From positions 1 through 59,022 of the forward strand of contig DASUYB010000189.1 in the NCBI GenBank assembly GCA_036377595.1: DNA of 59,022 nucleotides, read 5' to 3'. Origin of the DNA: Longimicrobium sp. GTDB lineage: Bacteria > Gemmatimonadota > Gemmatimonadetes > Longimicrobiales > Longimicrobiaceae. The notes under the pieces are model-generated. The model was not told the DNA's origin. It saw only the letters and a list, made by a program, of their open reading frames with translations, and searched no databases. The position numbers and the translations under genes are program-made. Position 1 is the first letter of the stretch. Each line of letters opens with the position of its first letter. This document shows positions 7,214-16,189 of this stretch, piece by piece.

Positions 7214-9175
7214 TCACAGCCCACTGAGCAGATCTATATTCGAATCCTCTAACGAGCCTTCACTTTCAAACTCAAAAACGATGTTTTGACAAGCAAGCGG
7301 ATCGAACCAAATGCCGACATCAAGCCCTCGAATCAGCGTGTTCACATGTGAAAACAGTTCCGGAGAATTGAAGGGAGCTATCGGATCGTCAGTAAGAAGA
7401 ACCGGCTTGCCAATGCCTCGCACTACAGGTTCGACTGCCATTACGGCACTCACGTCCTCCTCCGACGTCCAATCATATGCGCAAAAAATTTCATTACCTT
7501 TCGTCCTTAGCAGATCGAACAACTCTGCTTCTGAGTGCGATCCGTAAGAAAATACGAATACCTTCTTTGAGAGTTCGGATCCATAAAGTGGTTGGTACTT
7601 AGGTGGAAGCGGCACCCCTGAACGCGACGAAATCTCCTCTACACTTGCCTTCAGTATGTCATGAGGGCCGAAGACGATCGAGCGATGAAATGTCATAGTT
7701 TTACGTATTGCAATCGCATTATAAGACACGGAGCCGTATTCGCCACAGTATACTGAGTTGATATGCGAAACAAACTGCTTGGCCAGCGGATAAATAATGT
7801 TCGCCCTAAACGACGGAAAATCTAAATCATAGCATAGGTCCAACACGGTCAGATATCTCCCACTATCGTCAGAAATCATCTTACGCAATATCTCTCCTTC
7901 CCTTTCTTTTGCATCCAAGCAAATAAAGCAGGCTGCGAAATACTCCTGGAGCGATTTGTGCGACCACCGATATTCGCTCCCATCTCTCACGAACAAAGGA
8001 ACGGTCGTAAGGAGATCCTGCAGGAAATCCGAGCTACGGAATTTAATTCCCTGCGAATACTTCGCCGCTTCGGTTAACACTCGAACTATCTCGTCACGAG
8101 AGTACGCCACTTTCCGTAACTTAACAGTTAAGAACGAAAACGATCTAAGAACACGGTGAAACTCCTCTATGTCTAAACCTGAGTGCTTTTCTCGAATGAA
8201 GGCACCGGGCTTCGTAAGATCGTGTGTTTCGAATAGGGCATCAAATACTTGGCGATAGAAAATATGTTTCTTAAACGGAATACGAGGTTTATACTCGTAT
8301 GATTTAAACAGTAACGAGACAAGGAGAGGGTTTTCCAAAAAATCACTAACAGACTCGAGATGAGGTTCTTGCAACGCCGCAATTAGTCGCGACGAGATCT
8401 CACCTGAAGTATCATACTTGCGAATTAATGCGAATGCCTCTTCTCGCAATAAGGGAAGTACATCAAATCCAACAAAATCGGAGAAGGTAGCGAGCGCAGC
8501 TTCTGGTCTCGACGCCATTACAAAGAAGTTATCAGGCAGTTTCGCAATAAACTGCTGAAGACTATGTGTTACAGGCTCACGCTCCGCAAGCGGCACCTCA
8601 TCATACCCATCTAAAAAGAAAATAAAATGGCCGCGAGTAAGTAGCTCGATGACAAAATTCCGATCAACAGTCTCGCCGACTGGAGAGAGTTCGGTAATAA
8701 CAAACTCGATCAAATCCACCTGGCTGGAAAGTTTCCGTAGTTCAACAAAAACAGGTATTCCTATATTCCTCCGGACTGTCGCAAGGAACAAAAACTTCAG
8801 CATCGTAGACTTACCCATGCCAGCGGTATCCCGGATAAGCACTCGTGAATGTCGCTCAAGCAGTTCCGGCGGGTAGTCATCAATTAGATACGCTTCCCGC
8901 ATACGATCCCGTTGAATCCGCATCGGAATGTACAACTCCTCCAAAAGCTTTCGCTGATTCTGAAACACTAAGACATTAAGATAAGAGTGACGCTCGTAGG
9001 CGCGATCCAAGTAGTCTTGAAACTTCGAGGCAAAGCTATTCTGGATCAATTCTCGGTCAGTACGATACTTCGCGAGCAATTTGATTAGTGCCGGCTTGAG
9101 CCACGTTTCTACTATCGCATTCGTAAACGGGGTAGCCACGGACGCGATACTCTTGACGGTTTCGAAGTCGGGCAT
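7214..9175 (-). CDS. NACHT-domain STAND NTPase, probable antiphage defence protein
   Basis: The product has 653 residues. A short N-terminal region (1-105) with amphipathic helices precedes a NACHT NTPase: Walker A RDTAGMGKST at 115-124, the NACHT-type Walker B FIFFLDGYDEVP at 184-195, and a sensor segment VMASRPE near 219. The WSHKSLQEYFAA motif near the end of the winged-helix part is characteristic of NACHT proteins. The last 200 residues are a C-terminal domain I do not recognise and may sense the trigger. Bacterial NACHT proteins protect against phage. The gene is strikingly AT-rich compared with its GC-rich neighbours and uses different codons, which indicates transfer. It is a single-gene system; no effector gene adjoins it. 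Confidence 0.85.
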   Translation of the reverse strand: MPDFETVKSIASVATPFTNAIVETWLKPALIKLLAKYRTDRELIQNSFASKFQDYLDRAYERHSYLNVLVFQNQRKLLEELYIPMRIQRDRMREAYLIDDYPPELLERHSRVLIRDTAGMGKSTMLKFLFLATVRRNIGIPVFVELRKLSSQVDLIEFVITELSPVGETVDRNFVIELLTRGHFIFFLDGYDEVPLAEREPVTHSLQQFIAKLPDNFFVMASRPEAALATFSDFVGFDVLPLLREEAFALIRKYDTSGEISSRLIAALQEPHLESVSDFLENPLLVSLLFKSYEYKPRIPFKKHIFYRQVFDALFETHDLTKPGAFIREKHSGLDIEEFHRVLRSFSFLTVKLRKVAYSRDEIVRVLTEAAKYSQGIKFRSSDFLQDLLTTVPLFVRDGSEYRWSHKSLQEYFAACFICLDAKEREGEILRKMISDDSGRYLTVLDLCYDLDFPSFRANIIYPLAKQFVSHINSVYCGEYGSVSYNAIAIRKTMTFHRSIVFGPHDILKASVEEISSRSGVPLPPKYQPLYGSELSKKVFVFSYGSHSEAELFDLLRTKGNEIFCAYDWTSEEDVSAVMAVEPVVRGIGKPVLLTDDPIAPFNSPELFSHVNTLIRGLDVGIWFDPLACQNIVFEFESEGSLEDSNIDLLSGL

Positions 9176-9453
9176 CGGATTGGCTTCGTTCAGTGTTCTA
9201 CGTTGACAGGAACCCGAGGGGCCAATTTACCAAGTCGTCCTGATTCACGCGAATTATTGTTCCCGTCGGAATCAATGCATAGCAAACCAATTCAGGCGCA
9301 GAGCGCCACACCTTGTTTCTTCGATACAAGTGGTCCATGTGCTTCAGGTGTGGTCGCCATGATGTTGGTAGGGGCGGCGCCCTTCGCCCAGAGAGCACCA
9401 AGCAGGTTGCAGCAGAGCATCAGCATCTACTGCGTTGAGGCATCGTAGACTGC

Positions 9454-9696
9454 TCATCCGATCGCTTCCGCCGGGTCGCTGCGGTCCAGCGCCTCCAGCA
9501 GCAGCTCGAGGTCGTCGTTCGCGACGGCGTCCATCTCCACGAATCCCAGGCGCACGGGCTCGGCGTCATCCTCGGGGCAGCGGAAGCGCGCGGCGAAGAC
9601 GCCGAGCTCCGTGGGCGCCGGGTGGCCGTAGAGGATCTCCACCAGCCAGCTCCGCCCGCGCGCGTCCTGGAAGATCGCCTTGTCCTTCGTTGTCAT
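9454..9696 (-). CDS. Small hypothetical protein
   Basis: From the ATG at 9696 the product is an 80-residue acidic protein beginning MTTKDKAIFQDARGRSWLVE and ending in an Asp/Glu- and Leu-rich helix (DDLELLLEALDRSD). The frame is open upstream to 9771, but GC skew and the GGGATGAG just before this ATG favour the shorter form. I see no signal peptide, membrane segment or recognisable motif. It sits convergent to nothing and divergent from the DinB/kinase pair. Confidence 0.6.
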   Translation of the reverse strand: MTTKDKAIFQDARGRSWLVEILYGHPAPTELGVFAARFRCPEDDAEPVRLGFVEMDAVANDDLELLLEALDRSDPAEAIG

Positions 9697-9821
9697 CTCA
9701 TCCCAGTGTGAAGTGTACGCGGGAAGATAGCTCCCGATGATGGAGATGACATCTCCATGGAGACGGGGCACATGGCTTGCCCGACCTTCCAGCGACGGGA
9801 CCCACCTGACGGAGGACGGGG

Positions 9822-10346
9822 ATGGAGACGCTGCCGCGCGAGATGGTGATGAAGGCGGTGGGGATGGTGCTGGCGGAGGCCTACGAGGGGCCGCAGGACC
9901 CGCGCGGCACCTGGTTCGTGAACAACGCCGCCGACGCGGGCTTCTTACCCACGCTCGACGCGCTGTCCGCGGAAGAGGCGTCGCGGCCGCCGCACCCGGG
10001 GCGCAGCACGGTGGCGGCGCACGCGGGGCACCTGCGCTTCAGCCTGGAGGTGTCGCGGCGCTGGGTGGCGGGCGAGCGCGGGCCGTTCGACTGGGGGCAG
10101 AGCTGGGCCGTGCGCGAGGTGGACGACGCCACCTGGGCCGAGCTGCGCGCCGGCATCCGCCAGGAGTACGCGTCGTTCCGCCGCGCGCTCGGCGAGGCGG
10201 GAGAGCTCGACTTCCTGGCCTTCGCCGGCGTGCTGGGCGCCGTTGCGCACGCGGCGTATCACCTGGGCGCGGTGAAGCAGATGGTGCTGGAGCTGCGCGG
10301 CGCCGCGCCGTCCGAGCCGGCGGAGGCATCCACGGGAGCCGCATGA
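9822..10346 (+). CDS. DinB-family four-helix protein
   Basis: The product has 174 residues. The DinB/YfiT fold is suggested by the histidines that would bind a metal: His in VAAHAGHLRF (around residue 69) and the pair in AVAHAAYHLGAVKQM near residue 145. The length and spacing fit bacillithiol/mycothiol-type or orphan DinB proteins; the thiol substrate, if any, is unknown. The stop codon overlaps the ATG of the kinase gene (ATGA), so it is likely co-expressed with a signalling protein. Confidence 0.8.
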   Translation: METLPREMVMKAVGMVLAEAYEGPQDPRGTWFVNNAADAGFLPTLDALSAEEASRPPHPGRSTVAAHAGHLRFSLEVSRRWVAGERGPFDWGQSWAVREVDDATWAELRAGIRQEYASFRRALGEAGELDFLAFAGVLGAVAHAAYHLGAVKQMVLELRGAAPSEPAEASTGAA

Positions 10347-12025
10347 GGCAGCCGTTCGAGCGGGCGCTGGTGGGACGCACGCTGGCCGGGCGCTACGAGC
10401 TGCTCGGCGTGCTGGGCGCGGGCGGGATGAGCGTCGTGTACGAAGGCATCGACCGCGTGCTCGGCCGTCCCGTGGCGGTGAAGGTGGTGGCGCTTCCCGC
10501 CGAGAGCGACGAGATGCGCGACAACCTGCGCGAGCGCTTCCGGCGCGAGGCGGCGTCGGCGGCGCGCATCGCCCATCACCCCAACGTGGTGCAGGTCTAC
10601 GACTACGGGACCGACCCCGAGCTGGACCTGGACTTCATCGTGATGGAGCGGCTGCGCGGGCGCGACCTGAAGCAGGCGCTGGCGGCGGGCGGCGTTCCCG
10701 CGTCCGAGGCCGTGCGCATCCTGCGCGAGGCGGCGCGCGGGCTGTCGGCCGGCCACCGCGAGGGGATCGTGCACCGCGACGTGAAGCCGGCCAACGTCTT
10801 CCTGGTGGGCGAGGACGGGCGGCTGGACTACGTGCGCGTGCTGGACTTCGGCATCGCCAAGCCGCTGGAGGCCGAGGGCGACGACGCGCTGACGCTGACC
10901 ACCGCCGGGCAGCTCCCCCACTCGCCGGCGTACGCCTCGCCCGAGGCGATGGACCCGGATGGCGTCGTGACCCCCGCGAGCGACGTGTACCAGCTGGGGC
11001 TGATCGGCTACGAGCTGCTGACCGGCGACCGGCCGTACTCGGAGAGCGAGCGCAAGCGCATCCGCGCGGGCGAGGAGGTGCCGCTGGCCGACACCCCGCG
11101 CTGGTCCGCCGTCCCCGCGCCGCTGCGCGCGGTGATCGCCCGGGCGCTGCGGCTGGACCCGGCGGCGCGCCATCCCGACGCGGCCGCCTTCGCCGATGCG
11201 CTGGCGCAGGCCGACGACGCGACGCTCCTGCACGTCCCCGACGACCACACCGTCACCGCCGCGCCTCCCATCGACGCTATGCGCGCGGCGCCGGCGTCCG
11301 CGCCGCCCATCTCCGTCCCCCCGCCCGTGCCGCCGGAGCCGGTGTCGGACGAGCCGGTGTCGATCCCCTCGCCGGTGCGGCCGGGGCGGCCCTGGTCTCC
11401 CGCGATCTGGGGCATCCCCCTCGTCCTTCTGCTCCTCGCCGTCGCGGTCTGGACGGCGCGGCAGCGGGGTGCGCGCGGGGACGGCGCCGCGGCGGCCGCG
11501 GACACCGGCGCCATCGCGCAGCTCCACGACAAGTTCCTGGCGCTCGAGGGACAGGCCGCCACTGCGGTCCCCTCGCGCGTGGCCGACACGCCGCGCGCCG
11601 CATCGCCCGACACGGCGCCGGCCGACACGATGGCCGAGGTGATGGACGCCGCGGCGGTGCAGCGCGTGGTGATCGACCTGCACGCCGCGTGGTCGGCGGG
11701 CGACCTGGACCGGATGATGAGCCACTACGCCGGCACGGTCGACTACTACGACGAGCCGAACGCCAGCCGCGGCTTCGTGCGCCGCAAGGTGGCGGAGACG
11801 ATGCGGGCCTGGTCGACGCGCAAGATCACGCTGAACCGGCAGGCGGCCATCCTGCTGCGGCCCGACCTCGCCCGCGTGCTGGTGGACAAGGAGTGGGACT
11901 TCTCCGGCAACGGCCGGCGCTGGTGGGGCTCCATGCGCCAGGAGCTGCTCCTGCGGGCGGAAGACGGGGATTGGAAGATCGTCTCGGAGAAGTCGGTGGA
12001 GATCTATCGACAGCATCAGAGCTAG
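10343..12025 (+). CDS. Transmembrane Ser/Thr protein kinase with C-terminal NTF2-like domain
   Basis: The product has 560 residues. It has a Hanks-type kinase domain (about 18-290): Gly-loop LGAGGMSVVYEG, catalytic Lys47, HRDVKPAN (144-151), DFG (168-170) and a YASPEA segment replacing APE. A Pro-rich linker (305-350) leads to one membrane span at about 355-372 (WGIPLVLLLLAVAVW). The outside part ends in a SnoaL/DUF4440-like domain (about 430-560; AWSAGDLDRMMSHYAG, WKIVSEKSVEIY). The kinase is cytoplasmic and the NTF2-like fold may bind a small ligand outside. The PknB-type PASTA repeats are absent. The start overlaps the DinB gene stop. Confidence 0.9.
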   Translation: MRQPFERALVGRTLAGRYELLGVLGAGGMSVVYEGIDRVLGRPVAVKVVALPAESDEMRDNLRERFRREAASAARIAHHPNVVQVYDYGTDPELDLDFIVMERLRGRDLKQALAAGGVPASEAVRILREAARGLSAGHREGIVHRDVKPANVFLVGEDGRLDYVRVLDFGIAKPLEAEGDDALTLTTAGQLPHSPAYASPEAMDPDGVVTPASDVYQLGLIGYELLTGDRPYSESERKRIRAGEEVPLADTPRWSAVPAPLRAVIARALRLDPAARHPDAAAFADALAQADDATLLHVPDDHTVTAAPPIDAMRAAPASAPPISVPPPVPPEPVSDEPVSIPSPVRPGRPWSPAIWGIPLVLLLLAVAVWTARQRGARGDGAAAAADTGAIAQLHDKFLALEGQAATAVPSRVADTPRAASPDTAPADTMAEVMDAAAVQRVVIDLHAAWSAGDLDRMMSHYAGTVDYYDEPNASRGFVRRKVAETMRAWSTRKITLNRQAAILLRPDLARVLVDKEWDFSGNGRRWWGSMRQELLLRAEDGDWKIVSEKSVEIYRQHQS

Positions 12026-12169
12026 ATCATTGTCGGCGGGCCGATCCCGCTGACGTCATCCCGAGTCATCATACCGGCTGCCGTAATTGATTGTGCATTC
12101 CGATCAGATGTCATTCCGAGCGGCGCCGCTGCTCCGAACCTCCAATCGCGCTGATGCCAGGCGGCGCCC

Positions 12170-12236
12170 GAGGAATCTGTGGCATGCGTCCGAGCGACAG
12201 GCGGCCTGTAGCTCGGGAGCCGGCCACAGATTCCTC
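12170..12236. repeat. Inverted repeat, gaggaatctgtggc / gccacagattcctc
   Basis: Fourteen-base arms at 12170-12183 and 12223-12236 are perfect complements. The surrounding 12105-12296 block (ending cggaatgacatt) has a diverged relative at 44597-44682 that includes acagattcctcgg and cggaatgacag. The gap between the kinase stop and the phosphatase start (12026-12561) holds this element and the one at 12378 and no gene that I can support. Confidence 0.7.
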
Positions 12237-12377
12237 AGGCGCCACGGCTTTGGCACGGAGGACAGGGCGGCGCAGCGCCTTCGGAATGACATTCCTTCGT
12301 CCAATGCACAGTTGATCCTGGAATCCGGTATCATACCCGGACCTGTATTCTGCGCGTTTGTCGGACGGCGTGATGGG

Positions 12378-12453
12378 GCCGGCCATAGATCCTTCGGCCT
12401 GCATCTTATTGTGCAATCACTGATTACGGTTTGACCGGCCTCAGGATGACGTC
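12378..12453. repeat. Dispersed repeat, copy 1 (partner at 37417-37492)
   Basis: The block ggccggccatagatccttc...gattacggt...ccggcctcaggatgacgtc is nearly identical to 37417-37492, with the ends conserved and the middle 17-19 bases variable. Its ends ggccggc and gccggcc can pair, so it may form a hairpin. Such a layout, conserved ends with a free centre, suggests a small mobile palindromic element. Confidence 0.75.
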
Positions 12454-12561
12454 GGTGTGGGGTCGGGGTTTGGACCATCGGCGAATTCCCGGATCATCGA
12501 TCAGCCGCTACCTTCCAGCAAAACCCCACCATACTCTCGTCCCGAACCCTATCTCACTCCC

Positions 12562-14643
12562 ATGACCGGGATCAGTCGCAGGGAGTTCCTGGCGGCCACG
12601 GCCGCCGCGCTCGGCGCCGGGCTGGCGCTGGGCGACCTCGAGGCCCAGCCGCATTCCCCACGGTGGCGCGAGCGGCGCGACCTGTATCCGCAGGGCGTGG
12701 CGTCGGGCGACCCGCACCCCGACAGCGTGATCCTGTGGACGCGGCGCCCGCCCGCGGCCGAGTCCACCGCGTCGCGGCTGACGGTGGAGGTGGCGGAGGA
12801 CCCGCGGTTCGCGCGCGTGGTGGCCCGCGGGACGGCGGAGGTGAGCGCCGATACCGACTGGACCTGCCGCTTCCTGGCCGCCGGGCTCCATCCCGGACGC
12901 GAGTACTGGTACCGCTTCACCGACGAGCACGGGAGCGGGAGCCGCCCCGGCCGCACGCTGACCGCGCCGGCGGACGACGATCCGCGGCCGGTGCGCTTCG
13001 CCTTCGTCAGCTGCCAGAGCGTGACCGAGGGCGCGTGCAACGCCTATCGCCGCATGATCTTCGAGGACGAGCGCCGGCCGCCGGAGGAGCGGCTCGGCTT
13101 CGTGCTGCACCTGGGCGACTTCATCTACGAGGTCGTGTGGTACCCGGAGGACCGGGCGCGGCGGTACGCGCGCCGCATCCGCGGGCTGTACCGGCTGCCG
13201 AACGGCGAGAAGATCGCCGACCTGCACGTTCCCACCACGCTGGAGGACTACCGCACCACCTACCGCGCCTACCTCCTCGACCCCGACCTGCAGGACGCGC
13301 GGGCGCGCTGGCCCTTCGTTCCCGTGTGGGACAACCACGAGTTCTCGTGGCAGGGATGGCAGAGCCAGCAGGTGTTCGGCGGGCAGACGCGGCCGGCGCA
13401 GACCAGGAAGGTGGCGGCGAACCAGGCGTGGTTCGAGTTCCAGCCCGCGCGCATCCGCAAGCCGGGCGACCCCGCGCGCGACCGCTTTTCCGCGCCACCC
13501 GTGCGCGACGTGCCGCTGCGGAGCTTCGACGACCACGGGCTGGGGCTGGAGCCCGACAACCTGGCGGCGATCAGGAGCCTGGAGATCTACCGCTCCTTCC
13601 GCTGGGGCCGGAACGTCGACCTGATCATCACCGACAACCGCTCGTACGCCGCGCAGCCGCCGGATACGAGCGCGTTCACCCGGCGCGAGTTCCACTGGGT
13701 GGAGCCGGACAACGCGGTGGAGATCCTCGATTCCGGCCGGGCGTACGCGGGCGGCCACCCGCCGGCGACCATCCGCTGGGATGGCCGCGACGTTCCCAAC
13801 CTGCGCCGCGATGCGCCGCCGCAGTCGTTCCTGGGGCGCGAGCAGAAGGCGTGGTTCCTGGACCGGCTGAGGCGCTCGGAGGCGGTGTGGAAGATCTGGG
13901 GCCACTCGTTCGGCACGCTGGTGTGGCGCAGCGACTTCCAGAACCTCCCCAACGGCGCCGGCCCGCGCTGGCCGGGCGAGGGCTACGCGCTGTTCAGCGG
14001 CAGCTACTTCGTGGAGCGCGCCGAGATCCTGGACGTGGTGCGCGACGAGCGGATCACCGGGTTCGCGGTGGTGGCGGGCGACCGGCACTCGTTCTGGGCG
14101 GGCACCGTCTCGGCCGACCTGCCGCCGAAGCCGTTCGAGCCGCTGGGGGTGGAGTTCATCACCGGCTCCATCTCCGCCTCGGGGATCTTCGAGGCCGCCG
14201 AGTACTCGCTGCCGAAAGACGACCCGCTGCGGGCACTGTATCTCCACGACCGCCCCGACGGCACGGTGGCACCGGCGATGAACCTGGCCGCGCTGCACGG
14301 CGTCCGCTCCGCGCTGGCGCTGCACGAGACGGGCGATGTGGGGCAGGCGCTGGCGCGAAGCAACCCGGAGGTAGCGCCGCATCTCTCCTTCGTGGACCTG
14401 GGCGGCCACGGCTACGCGACGGTGCGCGCCAGCGCGGGCGAGCTGGAGACGGAGTTCGTGTGCATCCCCCGCCCCATCGAGCGCAGCGAGCGCCCGGACG
14501 GCGGGCCGCTGGCGTACCGCGTGGTCCACCGCGTCCCGCTCTGGCGCCCCGGCGAGCCGCCGCGCCTCATCCCCCGCGTCGTCGAAGGCGAGCCGCCCCT
14601 GGCGATGAAGCATCCGGCGGATTCCGCCGGGTCAAACGAGTAA
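12562..14643 (+). CDS. PhoD-family alkaline phosphatase/phosphodiesterase, Tat-exported
   Basis: The product has 693 residues. The N-terminus MTGISRREFLAATAAALGAG is a twin-arginine (Tat) signal with RRxFL, fitting export of a folded metalloenzyme. The PhoD-like metal-site motifs are SCQS, HLGDFIYE, WDNHEFSWQ and GDRHSFWAG. PhoD enzymes hydrolyse phosphodiesters such as teichoic acids and phospholipids, often under phosphate limitation. The frame is open to 12457, but the Tat signal fixes ATG 12562. The last 150 residues, with LARSNPEVAPHLSFVDLGGHG, are the usual C-terminal part. A hairpin at 14653 follows. Confidence 0.9.
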   Translation: MTGISRREFLAATAAALGAGLALGDLEAQPHSPRWRERRDLYPQGVASGDPHPDSVILWTRRPPAAESTASRLTVEVAEDPRFARVVARGTAEVSADTDWTCRFLAAGLHPGREYWYRFTDEHGSGSRPGRTLTAPADDDPRPVRFAFVSCQSVTEGACNAYRRMIFEDERRPPEERLGFVLHLGDFIYEVVWYPEDRARRYARRIRGLYRLPNGEKIADLHVPTTLEDYRTTYRAYLLDPDLQDARARWPFVPVWDNHEFSWQGWQSQQVFGGQTRPAQTRKVAANQAWFEFQPARIRKPGDPARDRFSAPPVRDVPLRSFDDHGLGLEPDNLAAIRSLEIYRSFRWGRNVDLIITDNRSYAAQPPDTSAFTRREFHWVEPDNAVEILDSGRAYAGGHPPATIRWDGRDVPNLRRDAPPQSFLGREQKAWFLDRLRRSEAVWKIWGHSFGTLVWRSDFQNLPNGAGPRWPGEGYALFSGSYFVERAEILDVVRDERITGFAVVAGDRHSFWAGTVSADLPPKPFEPLGVEFITGSISASGIFEAAEYSLPKDDPLRALYLHDRPDGTVAPAMNLAALHGVRSALALHETGDVGQALARSNPEVAPHLSFVDLGGHGYATVRASAGELETEFVCIPRPIERSERPDGGPLAYRVVHRVPLWRPGEPPRLIPRVVEGEPPLAMKHPADSAGSNE

Positions 14644-14652
14644 AAGACTTGA

Positions 14653-14728
14653 TCTCACGCAGGGTTAGCAGAGTCAGCAGAGAAACCGCTGCAGTTCTCT
14701 GCTGACCCTGCTGACTCTGCGTGAGACT
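14653..14728. repeat. Imperfect inverted repeat between convergent genes
   Basis: Arms of about 32 bases begin tctcacgcag and end ctgcgtgaga, with a few mismatches in the middle. It sits exactly between the stops of the convergent phosphatase and hydrolase genes and may serve as a two-way terminator; a ctttctgttttttacc run follows on the plus side. It belongs to the family at 180-252. Confidence 0.75.
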
Positions 14729-14737
14729 TTCTGTTTT

Positions 14738-16123
14738 TTACCGCCGCTCGGCGCTGGTGTCCGTCTCGGCGCCGACGGGGATGGGGGCGTTGCCGGTCAC
14801 CACGTTGAAGAGCTGGCGGCGCACCTTGCGGATGTGGTTGGGCGCCTTCGGCAGGTAGGTGCGGTTGGAGAGCAGCACCACCCAGATCCCCCGCCGCGGG
14901 TCGATCCAGATCGACGTTCCCGTGTAGCCGGTGTGGCCGATGGCGTACGGCGGCGTCTTGCACGGCTTGTGGTCCGGCTGGGTCCCCTCGCGGCAGAACG
15001 CCTCCCACCCCAGCGCGCGCAGCCCCGCGCCCGGCTGCACCGTCATGAACGCGCGCACCGTGCTCTCCCGGAAGATCCTCACGCCGTCCAGCGCGCCGCC
15101 GTTGGCCATCATCGCCGCGAAGCGCGCCACGTCGTGCCCGGTGGAGAACAGCCCCGCGTTCCCCGTGATCCCCCCCAGCTCGCGCGAGAACGGGTCGTTG
15201 GTGCGCCCCGCGAACGGAGTCCCGTCCTCCAGCGTCAGCGTGGGCGCGCAGACGGAGCACCCTAGGCCGGGCTCGAAGCGCGTCTTCAGCATCCCCAGCG
15301 GCCGCCACACGCGGTCGCGCACGTACGCGCCGAGCGGGCGGTGCGCGGCGTTGGCGGCGGCAAGGCCGAGGATGACGAAGCCGACGTCGGAGTACAGCAC
15401 GTCGTCGCCGGGCTCGGAGATCAGCTCCACGTGGGCGACGAGGTCGAACAGCCGGTCGCCCGCGTTCCCCTCGTCGGCCACGGGCACGGCGGCGGGAAGC
15501 CCGGCGGTGTGGGTGAGGAGATGGCGGATGGTGACCTTCTCGCGCCCGCCGCCGGTGAAGTGCGGGAGGTACTTCGACACGCGGTCGTCGAGCGACATCT
15601 TCCCGTCGTCCACCAGCGCCATCACCGCCGCGGTGGTGCCGACGACCTTGGTCAGCGAGGCAAGATCGTACAGCGTCTCGTCCGCGTCGACGGGCGGCGC
15701 CAGGCGGCCCCAGCGGGTGCGCCCCATCCCCGTCTCCACCAGGACGCGGCCGCGCTCGCCGACGGCCAGCGCGGCGCCGGGAAAGCCGCTGCGCCGCACC
15801 TCCTTGCGCACGATGTCCTGCGCGGCGGCCAGCGCTTCGGGGGGGATGGTGGTGCGCGGCGCGCGGGCCACGTCGCGCGCGCGGATCTGCGGCACGCTGC
15901 TGAAGACGTAGCGGACGCGCGGGGAGACGAAGAACGGGTACGCGAGGGCAAGCGCGAAGACCCCCAGCATCCCCCACGCGACGAGGCGGCGCCGGGTGGA
16001 GAAACGGCGGGGCGCGGCGGCGGACTCCATCTCCGCCGCCGCGTCCGTCGGCTCGTCGCCGATCGAATCCTCGATCTCCTCGAGCCGCTCGTCGAGGGCC
16101 TCTTCGACGTCCCGATCCGCCAC
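14738..16123 (-). CDS. Membrane-anchored serine beta-lactamase-like hydrolase
   Basis: From the GTG at 16123 (GGAGG five bases upstream) the product has 461 residues. An acidic cytoplasmic N-terminus leads to one membrane span (LVAWGMLGVFALALAYPFF). The extracytoplasmic domain is a class C beta-lactamase/penicillin-binding fold: SxxK in DLASLTKVVG, a tyrosine motif in LYSDVGFV, and GHTGYTGTS near the end. Family members include esterases, D-amino-acid peptidases and cell-wall enzymes; resistance activity should not be assumed. Two cysteines close together (GCSVCAP) and two later ones are notable for an exported domain. A TTG 36 bases further upstream is a less likely start. Confidence 0.85.
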   Translation of the reverse strand: MADRDVEEALDERLEEIEDSIGDEPTDAAAEMESAAAPRRFSTRRRLVAWGMLGVFALALAYPFFVSPRVRYVFSSVPQIRARDVARAPRTTIPPEALAAAQDIVRKEVRRSGFPGAALAVGERGRVLVETGMGRTRWGRLAPPVDADETLYDLASLTKVVGTTAAVMALVDDGKMSLDDRVSKYLPHFTGGGREKVTIRHLLTHTAGLPAAVPVADEGNAGDRLFDLVAHVELISEPGDDVLYSDVGFVILGLAAANAAHRPLGAYVRDRVWRPLGMLKTRFEPGLGCSVCAPTLTLEDGTPFAGRTNDPFSRELGGITGNAGLFSTGHDVARFAAMMANGGALDGVRIFRESTVRAFMTVQPGAGLRALGWEAFCREGTQPDHKPCKTPPYAIGHTGYTGTSIWIDPRRGIWVVLLSNRTYLPKAPNHIRKVRRQLFNVVTGNAPIPVGAETDTSAERR

Positions 16124-16189
16124 CCCGCCTCCGCCGCTGCGTGTCCAAGGCTGTATCAACCAAGGACATACGCAGGGTGCGCGCCGCGG

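Noticed and set aside
9176-9453. Short open frames on both strands (67 and 81 codons)
   Set aside because: No ribosome-binding sites, no recognisable motifs, and the two overlap each other in antisense. I see nothing else in this gap.
14738-16123. Beta-lactam resistance gene
   Set aside because: The SxxK/YxD/HTG motifs define a broad serine-hydrolase family; membrane-anchored members of this type mostly act on cell-wall or ester substrates.
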